DNA of 64,000 nt from Nocardia gamkensis NBRC 108242 (GCF_001612985.1 NZ_BDBM01000033.1:1-64000); one strand, 5' to 3'. Shown: positions 34,450 to 43,403, counted from the first letter of the stretch. Made by a program: numbers and translations. Notes: generated by a model from the letters alone, not told the origin.

Positions 34450-35034
34450 ATGTCCGACCACCCGATTCAGCTCGCCGTGATCGTCGGCAGCACCCGTACG
34501 GGCCGCTTCGGCCCGACCGTCGCCACCTGGTTCGCCGAACACGCCGACCGGCGCGACGACGTCACCGTCGACGTCGTCGACTTGGCCGAAACACCCTTGC
34601 CGGAACAGCTTTCCCACCATCCCGGCCCCGAGGCGGCGCGGGCGCTGGCAGCGGTGGGCCCCCGGCTGGCCGCGGCGGACGCTTTCGTCGTGGTGACACC
34701 CGAGTACAACCACAGCTATCCGGCGTCGGTCAAGAACGCCATCGATTGGCACTACACCGAATGGCGGGCCAAGCCGGTGGGATTCGTCTCCTACGGCGGG
34801 ATCTCCGGCGGCTTGCGCGCGGTCGAGCACCTCAGGCATGTGTTCGCCGAACTGCACGCGGTCACCGTGCGCGACACGGTGAGCTTTCACGATGCGCGCA
34901 GGCGGTTCGACTCCGCAGGGCAGCCGACGGATCCGGAGATGCCGGTGTCAGCCGCCGATCAACTGCTCGGTCAGCTGGTCTGGTGGGGGCGTGCACTGCG
35001 GTCGGCGCGAGCCGAACATCCCTATACCGCTTGA
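34450..35034 (+). CDS. NADPH-dependent FMN reductase family protein
   Basis: This 194-aa flavodoxin-like protein starts at ATG 34450. The FMN phosphate loop is GSTRTGRFGPTVATW near residues 13-27, followed by FVVVTPEYNHSYPASVKNAIDW and the isoalloxazine-side loop FVSYGGISGGLRAVEHLRHVF. These are the hallmark elements of the NADPH-dependent FMN/quinone/azo reductase family. It is a probable monocistronic gene after the hairpins at 34369-34408. Role: reduction of flavin or quinones; the physiological acceptor is unknown. Confidence 0.92.
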   Translation: MSDHPIQLAVIVGSTRTGRFGPTVATWFAEHADRRDDVTVDVVDLAETPLPEQLSHHPGPEAARALAAVGPRLAAADAFVVVTPEYNHSYPASVKNAIDWHYTEWRAKPVGFVSYGGISGGLRAVEHLRHVFAELHAVTVRDTVSFHDARRRFDSAGQPTDPEMPVSAADQLLGQLVWWGRALRSARAEHPYTA

Positions 35035-35077
35035 CGTTCGACACTTCGGTTCGCTCCGCCGGGCTGTGCTCGGGAAG

Positions 35078-35392
35078 TCAGGCGACCAACCGCAGGCTGC
35101 GCCACCGTTTGTTCCCCCACCGGCGTAATCGGGGACTGACGATCAGCACCGGCAGGAGCAGGACGAGCCCGATCAGGGTCAGGTAGACCACGATTTCGCC
35201 CACGATCTGGACGACGGTGGGCAGGGCGAAGGGAACAGCCAGCGCTCCCAAGGCAATTGCCAGCGGGTAGGCGCCCGCCTGAGCCGCGGTGACGGCGGCG
35301 AAGGCGAGTCCGCCCGCGAGCAGCAGACCGACCAGTGCGACCAGGTAGTTGTCCCACCACGCGGTATTCGTCGCCCGATGTGGCTCTCGCAT
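35078..35392 (-). CDS. Small membrane protein
   Basis: This 104-aa protein starts at ATG 35392. Three hydrophobic stretches are visible (NYLVALVGLLLAGGLAFAAVTAAQ, YPLAIALGALAVPFALPTVVQIV, EIVVYLTLIGLVLLLPVLIV), then a basic C-terminus (RLRRWGNKRWRSLRLVA). No family recognised. It is convergent with the flavin reductase and shows no operon partner. Confidence 0.7.
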   Translation of the reverse strand: MREPHRATNTAWWDNYLVALVGLLLAGGLAFAAVTAAQAGAYPLAIALGALAVPFALPTVVQIVGEIVVYLTLIGLVLLLPVLIVSPRLRRWGNKRWRSLRLVA

Positions 35393-35566
35393 GCGGGGAG
35401 CCTAACGCCGTGGTCCCGGGGAGAGGGGCAAATCGTGGGCATCCGGTGCGAGCTGCGGTGGTGCGGCCGCACCAGGTTTGCCGTCACGGGTGTCGAGCCA
35501 TGCCCGGCGAACATCGTTGCGGCGCCGAAGGCTTGGATGGGCGCGATGGATTCGCATGACCGTTCG

Positions 35567-36049
35567 TCACGCGAGGTCGGACGGGCGTGGCCACGGATTG
35601 TGCTCTTTGTCCTCGACCGACTGGTTGAAGCGCGCGATGAGCTTGCTGAGCTGATCGATGTCGGCCTCGGTCCAATCGGCCACCACGGCGCCGATGCCTT
35701 GGCGGCTCTGCACGCGGTCGGAGGCCAGTGACTCCAGCCCTTTCGGGCTGGCGCGGATCTTGCGGGCGATACCCCCGTCGGGGTCGGGCACCCGGTCGAC
35801 CAACCCTTGCCTGAGCATCGCCGCGACCTGCCGGTTGATCGTGGAGATGTCCAACCGGAACGCTTCGGCCAGTTCGCGCAGACTCAGCGGGTGGTCCAAT
35901 TCCAGCCTGGTCAAGATCAGATACGCCGAGCGGTCGAGCTGGAAGCCGGGGCGCCGTAGCAGCGCGGCGGGAAAGTGCCTGGACAGTAGCGAGAGCTCGA
36001 AGGCGAGGCGGCTCAGCGCTGCGTCGTCGCCGGGACCGGAATCGGACAT
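35567..36049 (-). CDS. MarR-family transcriptional regulator
   Basis: This 160-aa protein starts at ATG 36049. The winged helix is RSAYLILTRLELDHPLSLRELAEAFRLDISTINRQVAAMLRQGLVDRVPDPDGGIARKIRASPKGLESL, flanked by dimerisation helices. It is divergent from an MFS exporter gene with a 71-base spacer that carries a palindrome, the usual arrangement for a MarR repressor that senses a drug or phenolic and releases the pump. Confidence 0.93.
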   Translation of the reverse strand: MSDSGPGDDAALSRLAFELSLLSRHFPAALLRRPGFQLDRSAYLILTRLELDHPLSLRELAEAFRLDISTINRQVAAMLRQGLVDRVPDPDGGIARKIRASPKGLESLASDRVQSRQGIGAVVADWTEADIDQLSKLIARFNQSVEDKEHNPWPRPSDLA

Positions 36050-36104
36050 GCCCCACTATGTCGCGAGGATCACGTCGATACCAAATTGTGCAGCATACAC
36101 ACCA

Positions 36105-36119
36105 TATGTACCGTACATA
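36105..36119. promoter_or_regulatory. 15-bp palindrome: probable MarR operator
   Basis: The perfect arms TATGTAC and GTACATA flank one base. The site ends one base before the exporter's GTG, so bound repressor would block transcription or initiation of an MFS transcript with little or no leader. Confidence 0.65.
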
Positions 36120-36120
36120 C

Positions 36121-37575
36121 GTGACAGTAACCGCCGACGCGTCTTCGACCGTCTCTGATTCCGGCGTCCGGCGTCCCGCGCCGGCCTTGCTCATCGCGAC
36201 GCTCGGCCTGGTCGGTGTTGTCGTCTCGCTCATGCAGACGCTGGTCATCCCGATCATTCCGGCACTGCCCACGCTGCTGCACACCTCCGCGTCCAACGCC
36301 TCCTGGGTCGTCACCGCCACGCTGCTCGCGGGCGCGGTGGCGACGCCGATCAGCGGCCGTCTCGGCGACATGTTCGGCAAGCGCCGCATCCTGTTCGCCA
36401 ATCTGCTTCTGCTGGTTGCCGGTTCGGTGGTCTGCGCCTCGTTCTCCACGCTGCTGCCGGAGATCGTCGGCCGCTCGCTGCAAGGTGCGGCGGTCGGCGC
36501 CATTCCGCTGGGCATCAGCATCATGCGGGACGAACTGCCCCCCGAACGGGTGGGTTCGGCGATGGCGATCATGAGCGCCACGCTCGGCGTCGGCGGCGCG
36601 ATCGGGCTGCCGGTCGCGGCGGCCATCGCGCAGAACGCGAACTGGCACGTGCTGTTCTGGACGTCCGCGGCGCTCGGCGTCGTCTGCGCCGCGGTGGTTT
36701 TCGTGTTGGTGCCGGAGTCGCCGGTGCGCACACCCGCCCGATTCGACTTCGGCGGTGCGATCGGGTTGTCGGTGGCGCTGCTCGCGCTGCTGATCGCGAT
36801 CACCAAGGGCGCGGACTGGGGTTGGGCCAGCGCCCCGATCCTGATCCTGTTCGCGGTATCTCTGGTGGTGTTCCTCGGCTGGGGCGCTTTCGAACTGCGG
36901 CAGCGTTCACCGCTGGTGGACCTGCGGGTCTCGGCGCGGCCGCGGGTGCTGTTCACCAACGCGGCCTCGATCGCCGTCGGCTTCGCGCTCTACGGCATGT
37001 CGCTGACCTTCCCGCAGCTGCTGATGGCGCCGGAGCGGACCGGATACGGCTTCGGGCTGTCCATGATCAGCGCCGGGTTGGCGCTGGCGCCGACCGGTTT
37101 CGTGATGATGCTGCTGTCGCCGGTGTCGGCGCGGCTGTCGGCGAGCCGCGGCCCCAAGGTCACTCTCGCGCTCGGATCGGCGGTGATCGCGGTCGGGTAC
37201 CTGTGCGCGGTGGTGTTGATGAACAGCGTCTGGGAGATCATGCTCGCCGCGGTGATCGTCGCGGGCGGCGTCGGCCTGGCGTATGCGGCGATGCCCGCGC
37301 TGATCATGGGCGCGGTGCCGATCACGGAGACCGCGGCGGCCAACGGCCTGAACTCGCTGATGCGCTCGATCGGCACCTCGACCTCCGCCGCGGTGATGAG
37401 CGTGGTGCTGGCCCATATGACCATGCAGCTGGGCCCGCACCTGCTGCCCTCGCGCGACGGGTTCCACACCACCTTCCTCATCGCGATGGTGGCGGCGCTG
37501 GTCGCGATCGGCCTGACCGCGTTGATCCCGATGCGGAAGACCGCCGACGCGGCCACCACCATCGGGCATTCCTGA
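36121..37575 (+). CDS. MFS drug-exporter-type transporter (DHA2-like)
   Basis: This 484-aa protein is read from GTG 36121; ATG 36106 is an alternative that would overlap the palindrome. It has about 14 hydrophobic segments, motif A as SGRLGDMFGKRRIL, and the mid-protein pattern SIMRDELPPERVGSAMAIMSATLGVGGAIGLP of proton-coupled multidrug exporters. Divergent control by the MarR gene is likely. Drug specificity cannot be predicted. A bulged 14-bp hairpin lies 15 bases after the stop. Confidence 0.92.
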   Translation: MTVTADASSTVSDSGVRRPAPALLIATLGLVGVVVSLMQTLVIPIIPALPTLLHTSASNASWVVTATLLAGAVATPISGRLGDMFGKRRILFANLLLLVAGSVVCASFSTLLPEIVGRSLQGAAVGAIPLGISIMRDELPPERVGSAMAIMSATLGVGGAIGLPVAAAIAQNANWHVLFWTSAALGVVCAAVVFVLVPESPVRTPARFDFGGAIGLSVALLALLIAITKGADWGWASAPILILFAVSLVVFLGWGAFELRQRSPLVDLRVSARPRVLFTNAASIAVGFALYGMSLTFPQLLMAPERTGYGFGLSMISAGLALAPTGFVMMLLSPVSARLSASRGPKVTLALGSAVIAVGYLCAVVLMNSVWEIMLAAVIVAGGVGLAYAAMPALIMGAVPITETAAANGLNSLMRSIGTSTSAAVMSVVLAHMTMQLGPHLLPSRDGFHTTFLIAMVAALVAIGLTALIPMRKTADAATTIGHS

Positions 37576-37589
37576 CGACTGTCGTTCCG

Positions 37590-37624
37590 GGGTACCGATC
37601 CCGGGTTCAGCCGGGTCGGTACCC
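37590..37624 (+). terminator. Terminator hairpin after the MFS gene
   Basis: Left arm GGGTACCGATCCCGG (37590-37604) pairs with CCGGGTCGGTACCC (37611-37624) over 14 bp, with one bulged T and a 6-base loop. Confidence 0.65.
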
Positions 37625-37820
37625 GGGTTCGTGACCACGGGCCCAGCGGGAGCGGCTGCGCGCGAGTGGCGACTCCGGCGGTAATCGTTCCTGCGGGCTG
37701 CTGGTCGGGCACCGGTATATGGCCCCGCCTTACCTGCCGACGGCTTCGTTCGTGCTTGTGAGGGGTTCTCCCACTTCCTCGGTGAGCGAGTGTGTTGGGT
37801 TGGCGCGTGCGCGAATCCTC

Positions 37821-37904
37821 GTGTGCCGTGTGCCGTGTGCCGTGTGCCGTGTGCCGTGTGCCGTGTGCCGTGTGCCGTGTGCCGTGTGCCGTGTGCCGTG
37901 TGCC
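37821..37904. repeat. Twelve perfect tandem copies of a GTGTGCC heptamer
   Basis: The unit GTGTGCC is repeated 12 times without a mismatch over 84 bases. It lies between the 3' ends of the convergent MFS and WYL genes and is not part of a supported gene. The rest of the 368-base gap (37576-37943) holds the MFS terminator and nothing else recognised. The lack of mismatches suggests recent slippage and likely strain-to-strain variation. Confidence 0.95.
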
Positions 37905-37943
37905 GTGGCAGCGCTTGTCGGTCGAGTGCCGATCAGGTTCGCA

Positions 37944-38915
37944 TCAGGAGTCGGCGACGGCCTCGGTGTACCGGCGACCGAGGGTACGGATGTGGGCGAC
38001 CAGCTCCGGCGGCCCGTCGACGCGGAAATCCATCATCAGCATGGACAGGTAGATCGCGATGGTCTCCAGCGCGTCCGCGCCGGTGTAGAGCACACAGGTG
38101 TCCGCGTCCACGGCCTCGACCACGCCGACGGCGGGATTGATGCGGGCGATGACCGTCTCGGCGGGCGCGAGCACGGTGACCCGGGCCTGCACCTTCCATC
38201 CGGTGGTCGCGATGTGCCGCATGACGAAGGCGACCAGATCGTCATCCGGAAGCGAGCGTGCGGCGAAGCGGCGGGAACCGCCCTCGGCGCGGCTGATCCG
38301 GGCCACCGGGATCGCGCGCCACGTGTGGTCTTCCAGGCTGTAGGCGACCAGATACCAGCGGCGCTGCCAGTTGATCAGCCGGTACGGCTCCACCTCGATA
38401 GACGCTTCGGTCCCGGCTTCGGCGATCCGGACCGTCGCGCCGTCGCGGATGGCCCCGGCCAGGGTGGTGAGCACTGCGGCGGGTACCGGCGCGTCCGGCT
38501 CGCGTGATCCGGTCGTGGCCGGGCCGATCGCGGTCGCGTCACGCAACGCGGAGACCTTGCGCTGCAAGCGTTTCGGCAGGATCTGATCCAGTTTGCCCAG
38601 TGCTTTGGTGACGTGCGCGGCGATGTCCGCGATGCCGGTGGAGCCGTCCTCGGCGAGTCCGACCGCGACGGCGACGGCCACCGCTTCATCGTCGTCCAGC
38701 AGCAGAGGCGGCATGGTCGCGCCGCGGCCGAGCCGGTAGCCGCCGATGGCGCCGCGTTCGGCGTGCACCGGGTAGCCCAGCTCGCGCAGGCGCTGGATGT
38801 CGTGCCGCAGGGTGCGATCGGTGACGCCGAGACGCCCGGCCAGTTCGCGTCCGGTGTGCGCGCGGTCCTGGAGCAACGCGAGCAACCGCAACAGTCGCGG
38901 AGTGGTCGAGGCCAC
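37944..38915 (-). CDS. WYL-domain transcriptional regulator (HTH-11/DeoR-like)
   Basis: This 323-aa protein is read from GTG 38915, which has a strong GGAGGAAAAA just upstream; an ATG at 38963 would lengthen it into the promoter region. The N-terminal helix-turn-helix is LLRLLALLQDRAHTGRELAGRLGVTDRTLRHDIQRLRELGYPV. The WYL region has NWQRRWYLVAYSLEDHTWRAIPVARI, and a C-terminal WCX-like segment follows. WYL proteins bind nucleotides or DNA ends and regulate neighbours. The divergent gene at 39005 is the likely target, with an inverted repeat between them. Confidence 0.92.
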   Translation of the reverse strand: MASTTPRLLRLLALLQDRAHTGRELAGRLGVTDRTLRHDIQRLRELGYPVHAERGAIGGYRLGRGATMPPLLLDDDEAVAVAVAVGLAEDGSTGIADIAAHVTKALGKLDQILPKRLQRKVSALRDATAIGPATTGSREPDAPVPAAVLTTLAGAIRDGATVRIAEAGTEASIEVEPYRLINWQRRWYLVAYSLEDHTWRAIPVARISRAEGGSRRFAARSLPDDDLVAFVMRHIATTGWKVQARVTVLAPAETVIARINPAVGVVEAVDADTCVLYTGADALETIAIYLSMLMMDFRVDGPPELVAHIRTLGRRYTEAVADS

Positions 38916-38947
38916 TTTTTCCTCCGGGGTCAAATAGGAACGAAAGT

Positions 38948-38968
38948 AGCCTAATGCCCGCATAGGCT
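38948..38968. promoter_or_regulatory. Inverted repeat between the WYL regulator and the TIGR03086 gene
   Basis: The 6-bp arms AGCCTA and TAGGCT are separated by 9 bases within the 89-base divergent spacer. It is a candidate site for the WYL regulator; support is positional. Confidence 0.35.
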
Positions 38969-39004
38969 TATGTCAGCACCGAAAAACGACCGAAGGGCTC
39001 CGAC

Positions 39005-39646
39005 ATGAACGCCACCACCACCGCCGCCGCGACTCTGCGCCCCGTCTGGCGCGGCGTGCTCGCCGATTCCTACCGCGCACTGGAGAGCGTCGTCGCCGGT
39101 GTGCGGGCGGATCAGTGGCATCTGCCGACCCCGTGCTCGGAATGGGATGTGACGCAGGTCGTCCAGCACGCCGCCGGTGACCAGCTGGCGTTCGCCGAGT
39201 TCCTGGGTATCGGCGACGGTCCGGCCTACAACCCGTTCGAGCCGTCCGGCGCGGTCGACGGTGCCCCCGCGGAGTTGGTTCGCGGGGCGATCGAGCAGAC
39301 CGCCCTCGCCTGGAGCACCGTGGACGACGCCACCGAGACGGTGCCGACGCCGTTGCCGCACGGCGCGCTCGCCACTCCGGTGGCCGCGGTGATGTGCGCG
39401 CTGGACGCCGCGGTCCACGCCTGGGACATCGCGATCGCGACCGGGCAGGCGTCGCCGTTGACCGGTGAGCTCGCCACCCACCTGCTCGCCGCCGCCCGGG
39501 CAGGCCACCCGGCGCCCGGCAGCGGCGAGACGGCGGAGATCGTCGAACCGCTGCGCCAATGGGGGGCCTATGCCGCGATCGTCGACGGTCCGTCCGGAGA
39601 CGCCGTCGGTGATCTGCTGCGGTACCTGGGGCGCGAGCCGCGCTGA
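39005..39646 (+). CDS. TIGR03086-family metal-binding protein (mycothiol-dependent DinB superfamily)
   Basis: This 213-aa protein starts at ATG 39005. The N-terminal segment DQWHLPTPCSEWDVTQVVQHAAGDQLAF is the maleylpyruvate-isomerase/DinB four-helix pattern; the CSEW and H residues are typical metal or thiol-site positions. DAAVHAWDIAIATGQ supplies the second histidine-containing helix, and GPSGDAVGDLLRYLGREP the tail. Many relatives use mycothiol as cofactor, which fits an organism with mshB. It is divergent from the WYL regulator. Confidence 0.88.
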   Translation: MNATTTAAATLRPVWRGVLADSYRALESVVAGVRADQWHLPTPCSEWDVTQVVQHAAGDQLAFAEFLGIGDGPAYNPFEPSGAVDGAPAELVRGAIEQTALAWSTVDDATETVPTPLPHGALATPVAAVMCALDAAVHAWDIAIATGQASPLTGELATHLLAAARAGHPAPGSGETAEIVEPLRQWGAYAAIVDGPSGDAVGDLLRYLGREPR

Positions 39647-39765
39647 GCGTTGCGGCGGCTCCGCCCGGGCTTGATGCTCACGCGCCGACTGCGTGCGGGC
39701 AACCCGGCTCGGCCCATGTTCCGCGTGGTCGTGCCCAAACGCCTTTCCAGTGGCTGGTTCTCGCT

Positions 39766-40740
39766 TCAACGCGCGGTGACGAACCCCTCGGCGACCATCC
39801 AGTCCCGGGCCACCTCCGCGGGTTCGCGCCCGTCCACGTCGACCTGACGGTTGAGTTCGGTGATGGTCTCGTTGGTGAGGCGCTGCGAGATCGGCGTCAT
39901 GATCTCGGCCACCTCCGGATGCTCGTCGGCGAAACTCTCGCGCATCACCAGCGCGGCGTTGTACTTCGGGAAGAACCCGCGATCGTCCTGTAGCAGGACC
40001 AGATTCAATGCCGGGATGCGCCCGTCGGTGGCGGCGACCGAGCCGAAACGGCACTGTCTGCCGTCTGCGGTCGCCTGGTAGACCACCGCGTCCTGCACGA
40101 TCTGCTTGCGTACCTTGCCCGCGTCGATCTCGTACTTGCGGACGAGGCCGGGGAATCCGTCCTGGCGGACGTTGAATTCGGTGCCGACGCAGATGGCCGC
40201 GGCGGCCGGATCGGCGGCGGCCAGCGTGGCGTAGTCCGACAGCGTGCGCACGCCGGTCTCCTGCGCGGTCCGCGCGCTCATGACCAGCGCGTAGGTGTTG
40301 TTCATCGGCGCCATCGCGGTCCACACCATGCCGTGCTCGGCGAGGTCGGCGTCCCGCACCGCCTCGAACTGGCCGATCTCGTCGGGCACCGGCTTCTCGT
40401 TGCCGAGGTAGTTGATCCAGCCGGTGCCGGTGTATTCGTAGGCGATGTCGATCTGCCCGTGCAGTTGGGCGTCGCGCACACTGTTGGAGCCCTGGATATT
40501 GGTCAGGTCGCGGACCTCGGCGCCGGCCGCGGTCAGGGCGAACTCGATGAGATATCCGAGGATGTTCTGTTCGGTGAAGTCTTTGGAGCCCACCGTGACC
40601 GGCACACCGTCCAGTGCGGGGATCGGGCGGATGCTGCCCGGCCCCACCCGCAGCGGCACCGCGCCGCCGGATTGCAGCCCGCAGGCGGCCACCAGCGCCA
40701 ACCCCAGCCCCAGAGCGAGCGCGCGCCATACCCGCGTCAT
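39766..40740 (-). CDS. Osmoprotectant ABC transporter substrate-binding lipoprotein (OpuCC-like)
   Basis: This 324-aa protein starts at ATG 40740. The signal ALALGLGLALVAAC ends in a clear lipobox with Cys20. The mature protein has the OpuAC/OpuCC fold: VTVGSKDFTEQNILGYLIEFAL, then DIAYEYTGTGWINYL and RDADLAEHGMVW. The segment VGSKDFTEQ is diagnostic for glycine betaine/carnitine/choline binders. It is the last gene of a four-gene operon, and its ATG overlaps the upstream permease stop by 4 bases. Confidence 0.93.
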   Translation of the reverse strand: MTRVWRALALGLGLALVAACGLQSGGAVPLRVGPGSIRPIPALDGVPVTVGSKDFTEQNILGYLIEFALTAAGAEVRDLTNIQGSNSVRDAQLHGQIDIAYEYTGTGWINYLGNEKPVPDEIGQFEAVRDADLAEHGMVWTAMAPMNNTYALVMSARTAQETGVRTLSDYATLAAADPAAAAICVGTEFNVRQDGFPGLVRKYEIDAGKVRKQIVQDAVVYQATADGRQCRFGSVAATDGRIPALNLVLLQDDRGFFPKYNAALVMRESFADEHPEVAEIMTPISQRLTNETITELNRQVDVDGREPAEVARDWMVAEGFVTAR

Positions 40741-41501
40741 TTCAGACCCCTGGGCCCGAGGAATTCTTCGGCGAGCGCGCCGAGCCAATCCACCAGCAGG
40801 GCCAGCGCCACCGCGAGCACCGCGCCGACCACCAAGGTGACGTTGTCGCGCAGTTTGTAACCGGTGTCGATCAGAATGCCGAGCCCGCCCGCGCTCACCA
40901 GGAACGAGAGCGTCGCGGTGCCGACGGCGAGCACCAGCGAGGTGCGCAACCCGGCGAGGATGTAGGGCACCGCGAGCGGGAACTCGATGCGGCGCAACAC
41001 CGTCACGGCCGACATCCCCTGACCGCGGCCCGCATCGATGAGCGTCCGGTCGACCTGCTGGTAGCCCAGGATGGTGTTGCGCAGCACCGGAAGCAGCGAG
41101 TAGAACGCGATCGGCGCCACGCCGATCCAGAAGCCGGTGGTCCGGGTGGCCAGATAGAACAGCACGATCAGTCCGATGGCAGGAGCGGCCGCGCCGATGT
41201 TCGCGATGCCCACGAAGATCGGTGTGAGGCGTCGGAATCCCGGTCTCGTGAGCAGGGTGCCCAGCGGGACTGCCACCGCGAGCACGATCAGCACCACGGT
41301 CCCGGTGATCAGCACGTGCTGCCAGGTGACGGTCGCGACGTTGCTCGCGTTCAGGCTCGCTCGCTGCGTGACGGTGAGTTCGCGGGCGAACGCCCACACC
41401 AGCACACCGGCGGTGAGCACGAGCACGAGCACGGGCTGCACGAGCAAACGGATGCGCTCGGCCCTGCGCTGGGCGGCGGGTGAGGCGATGGCGGTGGTCA
41501 T
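40737..41501 (-). CDS. Osmoprotectant ABC transporter permease (OpuCD-like)
   Basis: This 254-aa membrane protein starts at ATG 41501. The coupling loop is IDAGRGQGMSAVTVLRRIEFPLAVPYILAGLRTS, which closely follows OpuC/ProW permeases. It has about six hydrophobic segments and a periplasmic N-terminal loop with VTWQHVLITGTVV. It overlaps the ATPase gene by 4 bases upstream and the binding protein gene by 4 bases downstream. Confidence 0.93.
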   Translation of the reverse strand: MTTAIASPAAQRRAERIRLLVQPVLVLVLTAGVLVWAFARELTVTQRASLNASNVATVTWQHVLITGTVVLIVLAVAVPLGTLLTRPGFRRLTPIFVGIANIGAAAPAIGLIVLFYLATRTTGFWIGVAPIAFYSLLPVLRNTILGYQQVDRTLIDAGRGQGMSAVTVLRRIEFPLAVPYILAGLRTSLVLAVGTATLSFLVSAGGLGILIDTGYKLRDNVTLVVGAVLAVALALLVDWLGALAEEFLGPRGLK

Positions 41502-42697
41502 GGCGCCCCGTCCCGCGCGGCGCCGTCCGCTCCGTGCTCGGCGCGCAGGGCCGACAGGTGGCCGATCAGCGTGTCGATGGTGATCAGGCCGACGTACTCG
41601 CCGCGCGGTCCGGTCACCACCGCGGTCGCGTTCTGATGCGTCAGCAGGGCTTCCAGCGCGTCCTGCAGCGTCGATTTCAGCGACAATGTATCCGGCACCG
41701 GTGATCCGAGGCCGCGCAGCGAGTCGGCGTGCGCCAGGTGCTCGGCCGAGACCCAGCGGAGTGGACGGCCCTGACCGTCCAGCACCAGCGCCCACGGCCG
41801 GTCCCGGTCCGCGAGCGCGGCGCGCAGCGCGCCGGCCGGGTCCTCCTCGGTGGCGGTGGGGCAGTCGCCGAGTTCGACGTCCCCGACGCGGGTCAAGGTG
41901 AGCTGTTTGAGCGAGGCGTCCGCGCCGACGAAGCCGGCCACCGTCTCGTCGGCGGGGTCGGCCAGGATCGCCGCGGGCGTGTCGTATTGCAGGATCCGGG
42001 ACTTGTCACCGAGTACGGCGATGCGATCGCCGAGCTTGACCGCCTCGGTGAAATCGTGGGTGACGAAGACGATCGTCTTGCCGAGTTCGCCTTGCAGGCG
42101 CAGCAGCTCGTTCTGCAGCGAGCCGCGGGTGATCGGATCGACCGCGCCGAACGGCTCGTCCATCAGCAGCACGGGCGGGTCGGCCGCCAGTGCCCTGGCC
42201 ACACCGACGCGCTGCTGCTGGCCGCCGGACAACCGGCGGGGATAGCGGTCGCGGAAGGTGTCCGGGTCGAGGCCGACCAGTTCCAGCATCTCGTCGACCC
42301 GTGCCGCGATGCGCCGCCGGTCCCAGCCGATCAGGCCCGGCACGGTCGCGACGTTCTTCGCGACGGTCAGATGCGGGAACAATCCCGCCTGCTGGATCGA
42401 ATATCCGATGCCGCGGCGCAATCGGTCGGGATGGATCGTGGCCGCGTCGCGCCCATCGATCGTGATGGTGCCCGAGGTGGGCTCGATCAACCGGTTGATC
42501 ATCCGCATGGTGGTGGTCTTGCCGCAGCCGGACGGTCCCACCAGGACCACGATCTCACCGGCCGGGATGGTGAGGGAGACGCTGTCCACGGCCGGATCAC
42601 GCTGTCCCGGATAATGTTTGGTCACCGAATGCAGCACGATCTCGACGCCGGAGACGACGGATCTCGCGGAGCCATCGCGGGTTTCGGTCTCAGTCAC
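41498..42697 (-). CDS. Osmoprotectant ABC transporter ATPase (OpuCA/ProV-like)
   Basis: This 399-aa ATPase starts at GTG 42697. Walker A is GPSGCGKT, the Q-loop follows in SIQQAGLFPHLTV, the signature is LSGGQQQRVGVARALA and Walker B is VLLMDEPFGAVD, with a switch His in VFVTHD. Beyond residue 250 an extension includes a CBS-like motif (LKSTLQDALEALLTHQNATAVVTGPRGEYVGLITIDTLI). In OpuA/OpuC ATPases such modules sense ionic strength or nucleotides. It starts 8 bases inside the upstream permease gene. Confidence 0.94.
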   Translation of the reverse strand: MTETETRDGSARSVVSGVEIVLHSVTKHYPGQRDPAVDSVSLTIPAGEIVVLVGPSGCGKTTTMRMINRLIEPTSGTITIDGRDAATIHPDRLRRGIGYSIQQAGLFPHLTVAKNVATVPGLIGWDRRRIAARVDEMLELVGLDPDTFRDRYPRRLSGGQQQRVGVARALAADPPVLLMDEPFGAVDPITRGSLQNELLRLQGELGKTIVFVTHDFTEAVKLGDRIAVLGDKSRILQYDTPAAILADPADETVAGFVGADASLKQLTLTRVGDVELGDCPTATEEDPAGALRAALADRDRPWALVLDGQGRPLRWVSAEHLAHADSLRGLGSPVPDTLSLKSTLQDALEALLTHQNATAVVTGPRGEYVGLITIDTLIGHLSALRAEHGADGAARDGAP

Positions 42698-43403
42698 GGA
42701 TTCCCCTCGAGGTGGTGAGCCGTCCGATCAGGACGTAGATCGCGTCGAGTGCGAGTGCGAGCACGACGACGAGGAGCGTGCCGACCAGGGCCTGCGGCAC
42801 CGCGTTCGGGCTGCCGAGGCGCGCGAGACCGGAGAAGATCAGGTTGCCGAGTCCGGGACCCTTGGCGTACGCGGCGAGGGCGAGAATTCCCATGATCAGT
42901 TGCGTGCTCACCCGCATTCCGGTCAGGATCGCCGGCCAGGCCAGCGGCAATTCGATCCGGGCGAGCACCCGGAGCCGGTTCATCCCGACTCCTCGGGCCG
43001 CATCGGTCACGGCCGGGTCCACCGAGGCGAGCCCGATGATGGTGTTGCGCAGAATCGGCAGCAGTGCGTACACGACGAGCGCGGTGATCGTCGGCGCGAC
43101 ACCCAGGCCGAGGATCGGGATCAGCAGGCCGAGCAGCGCGAACGACGGAACGGTGAGCACCGCGCCCGCCAGCGCGGAGGCGATCGAGGAGCCGAACGGG
43201 CTGCGATAGACCAGCACCCCGATCAGCACCGAGACCACCGTGGCCAGCAGCACCGATTGCACCACGGCCGAGACGTGCAGGTAGGAATCGACCAGCAACT
43301 GATGCCGCCGGTGCACGATGAATGTCCACAGCGTGTCCAGGGCGGTACCTCCCCATCGGCCGGCCTCTCGGGAGACTAGCGCGGTTTCGCCGGTGCCGTA
43401 CAC
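42690..43403 (-). CDS. Osmoprotectant ABC transporter permease (OpuCB-like), first gene of operon
   Basis: This 237-aa membrane protein is read from GTG 43403. It shares the family loop VTDAARGVGMNRLRVLARIELPLAWPAILTGMRVS and SPFGSSIASALAGAVLTVPSFALLGLLIPILG. It is the partner of the second permease, and the two form an asymmetric channel. Operon order is permease, ATPase, permease, binding protein, all overlapping, so expression is from one upstream promoter in 43404-43536, where the CHAP gene starts divergently. Confidence 0.92.
   Translation of the reverse strand: MYGTGETALVSREAGRWGGTALDTLWTFIVHRRHQLLVDSYLHVSAVVQSVLLATVVSVLIGVLVYRSPFGSSIASALAGAVLTVPSFALLGLLIPILGLGVAPTITALVVYALLPILRNTIIGLASVDPAVTDAARGVGMNRLRVLARIELPLAWPAILTGMRVSTQLIMGILALAAYAKGPGLGNLIFSGLARLGSPNAVPQALVGTLLVVVLALALDAIYVLIGRLTTSRGIRD

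Noticed and set aside
37821..37904. CRISPR-like array
   Set aside because: The unit is 7 bases with no spacers and no cas genes; it is a simple tandem repeat.
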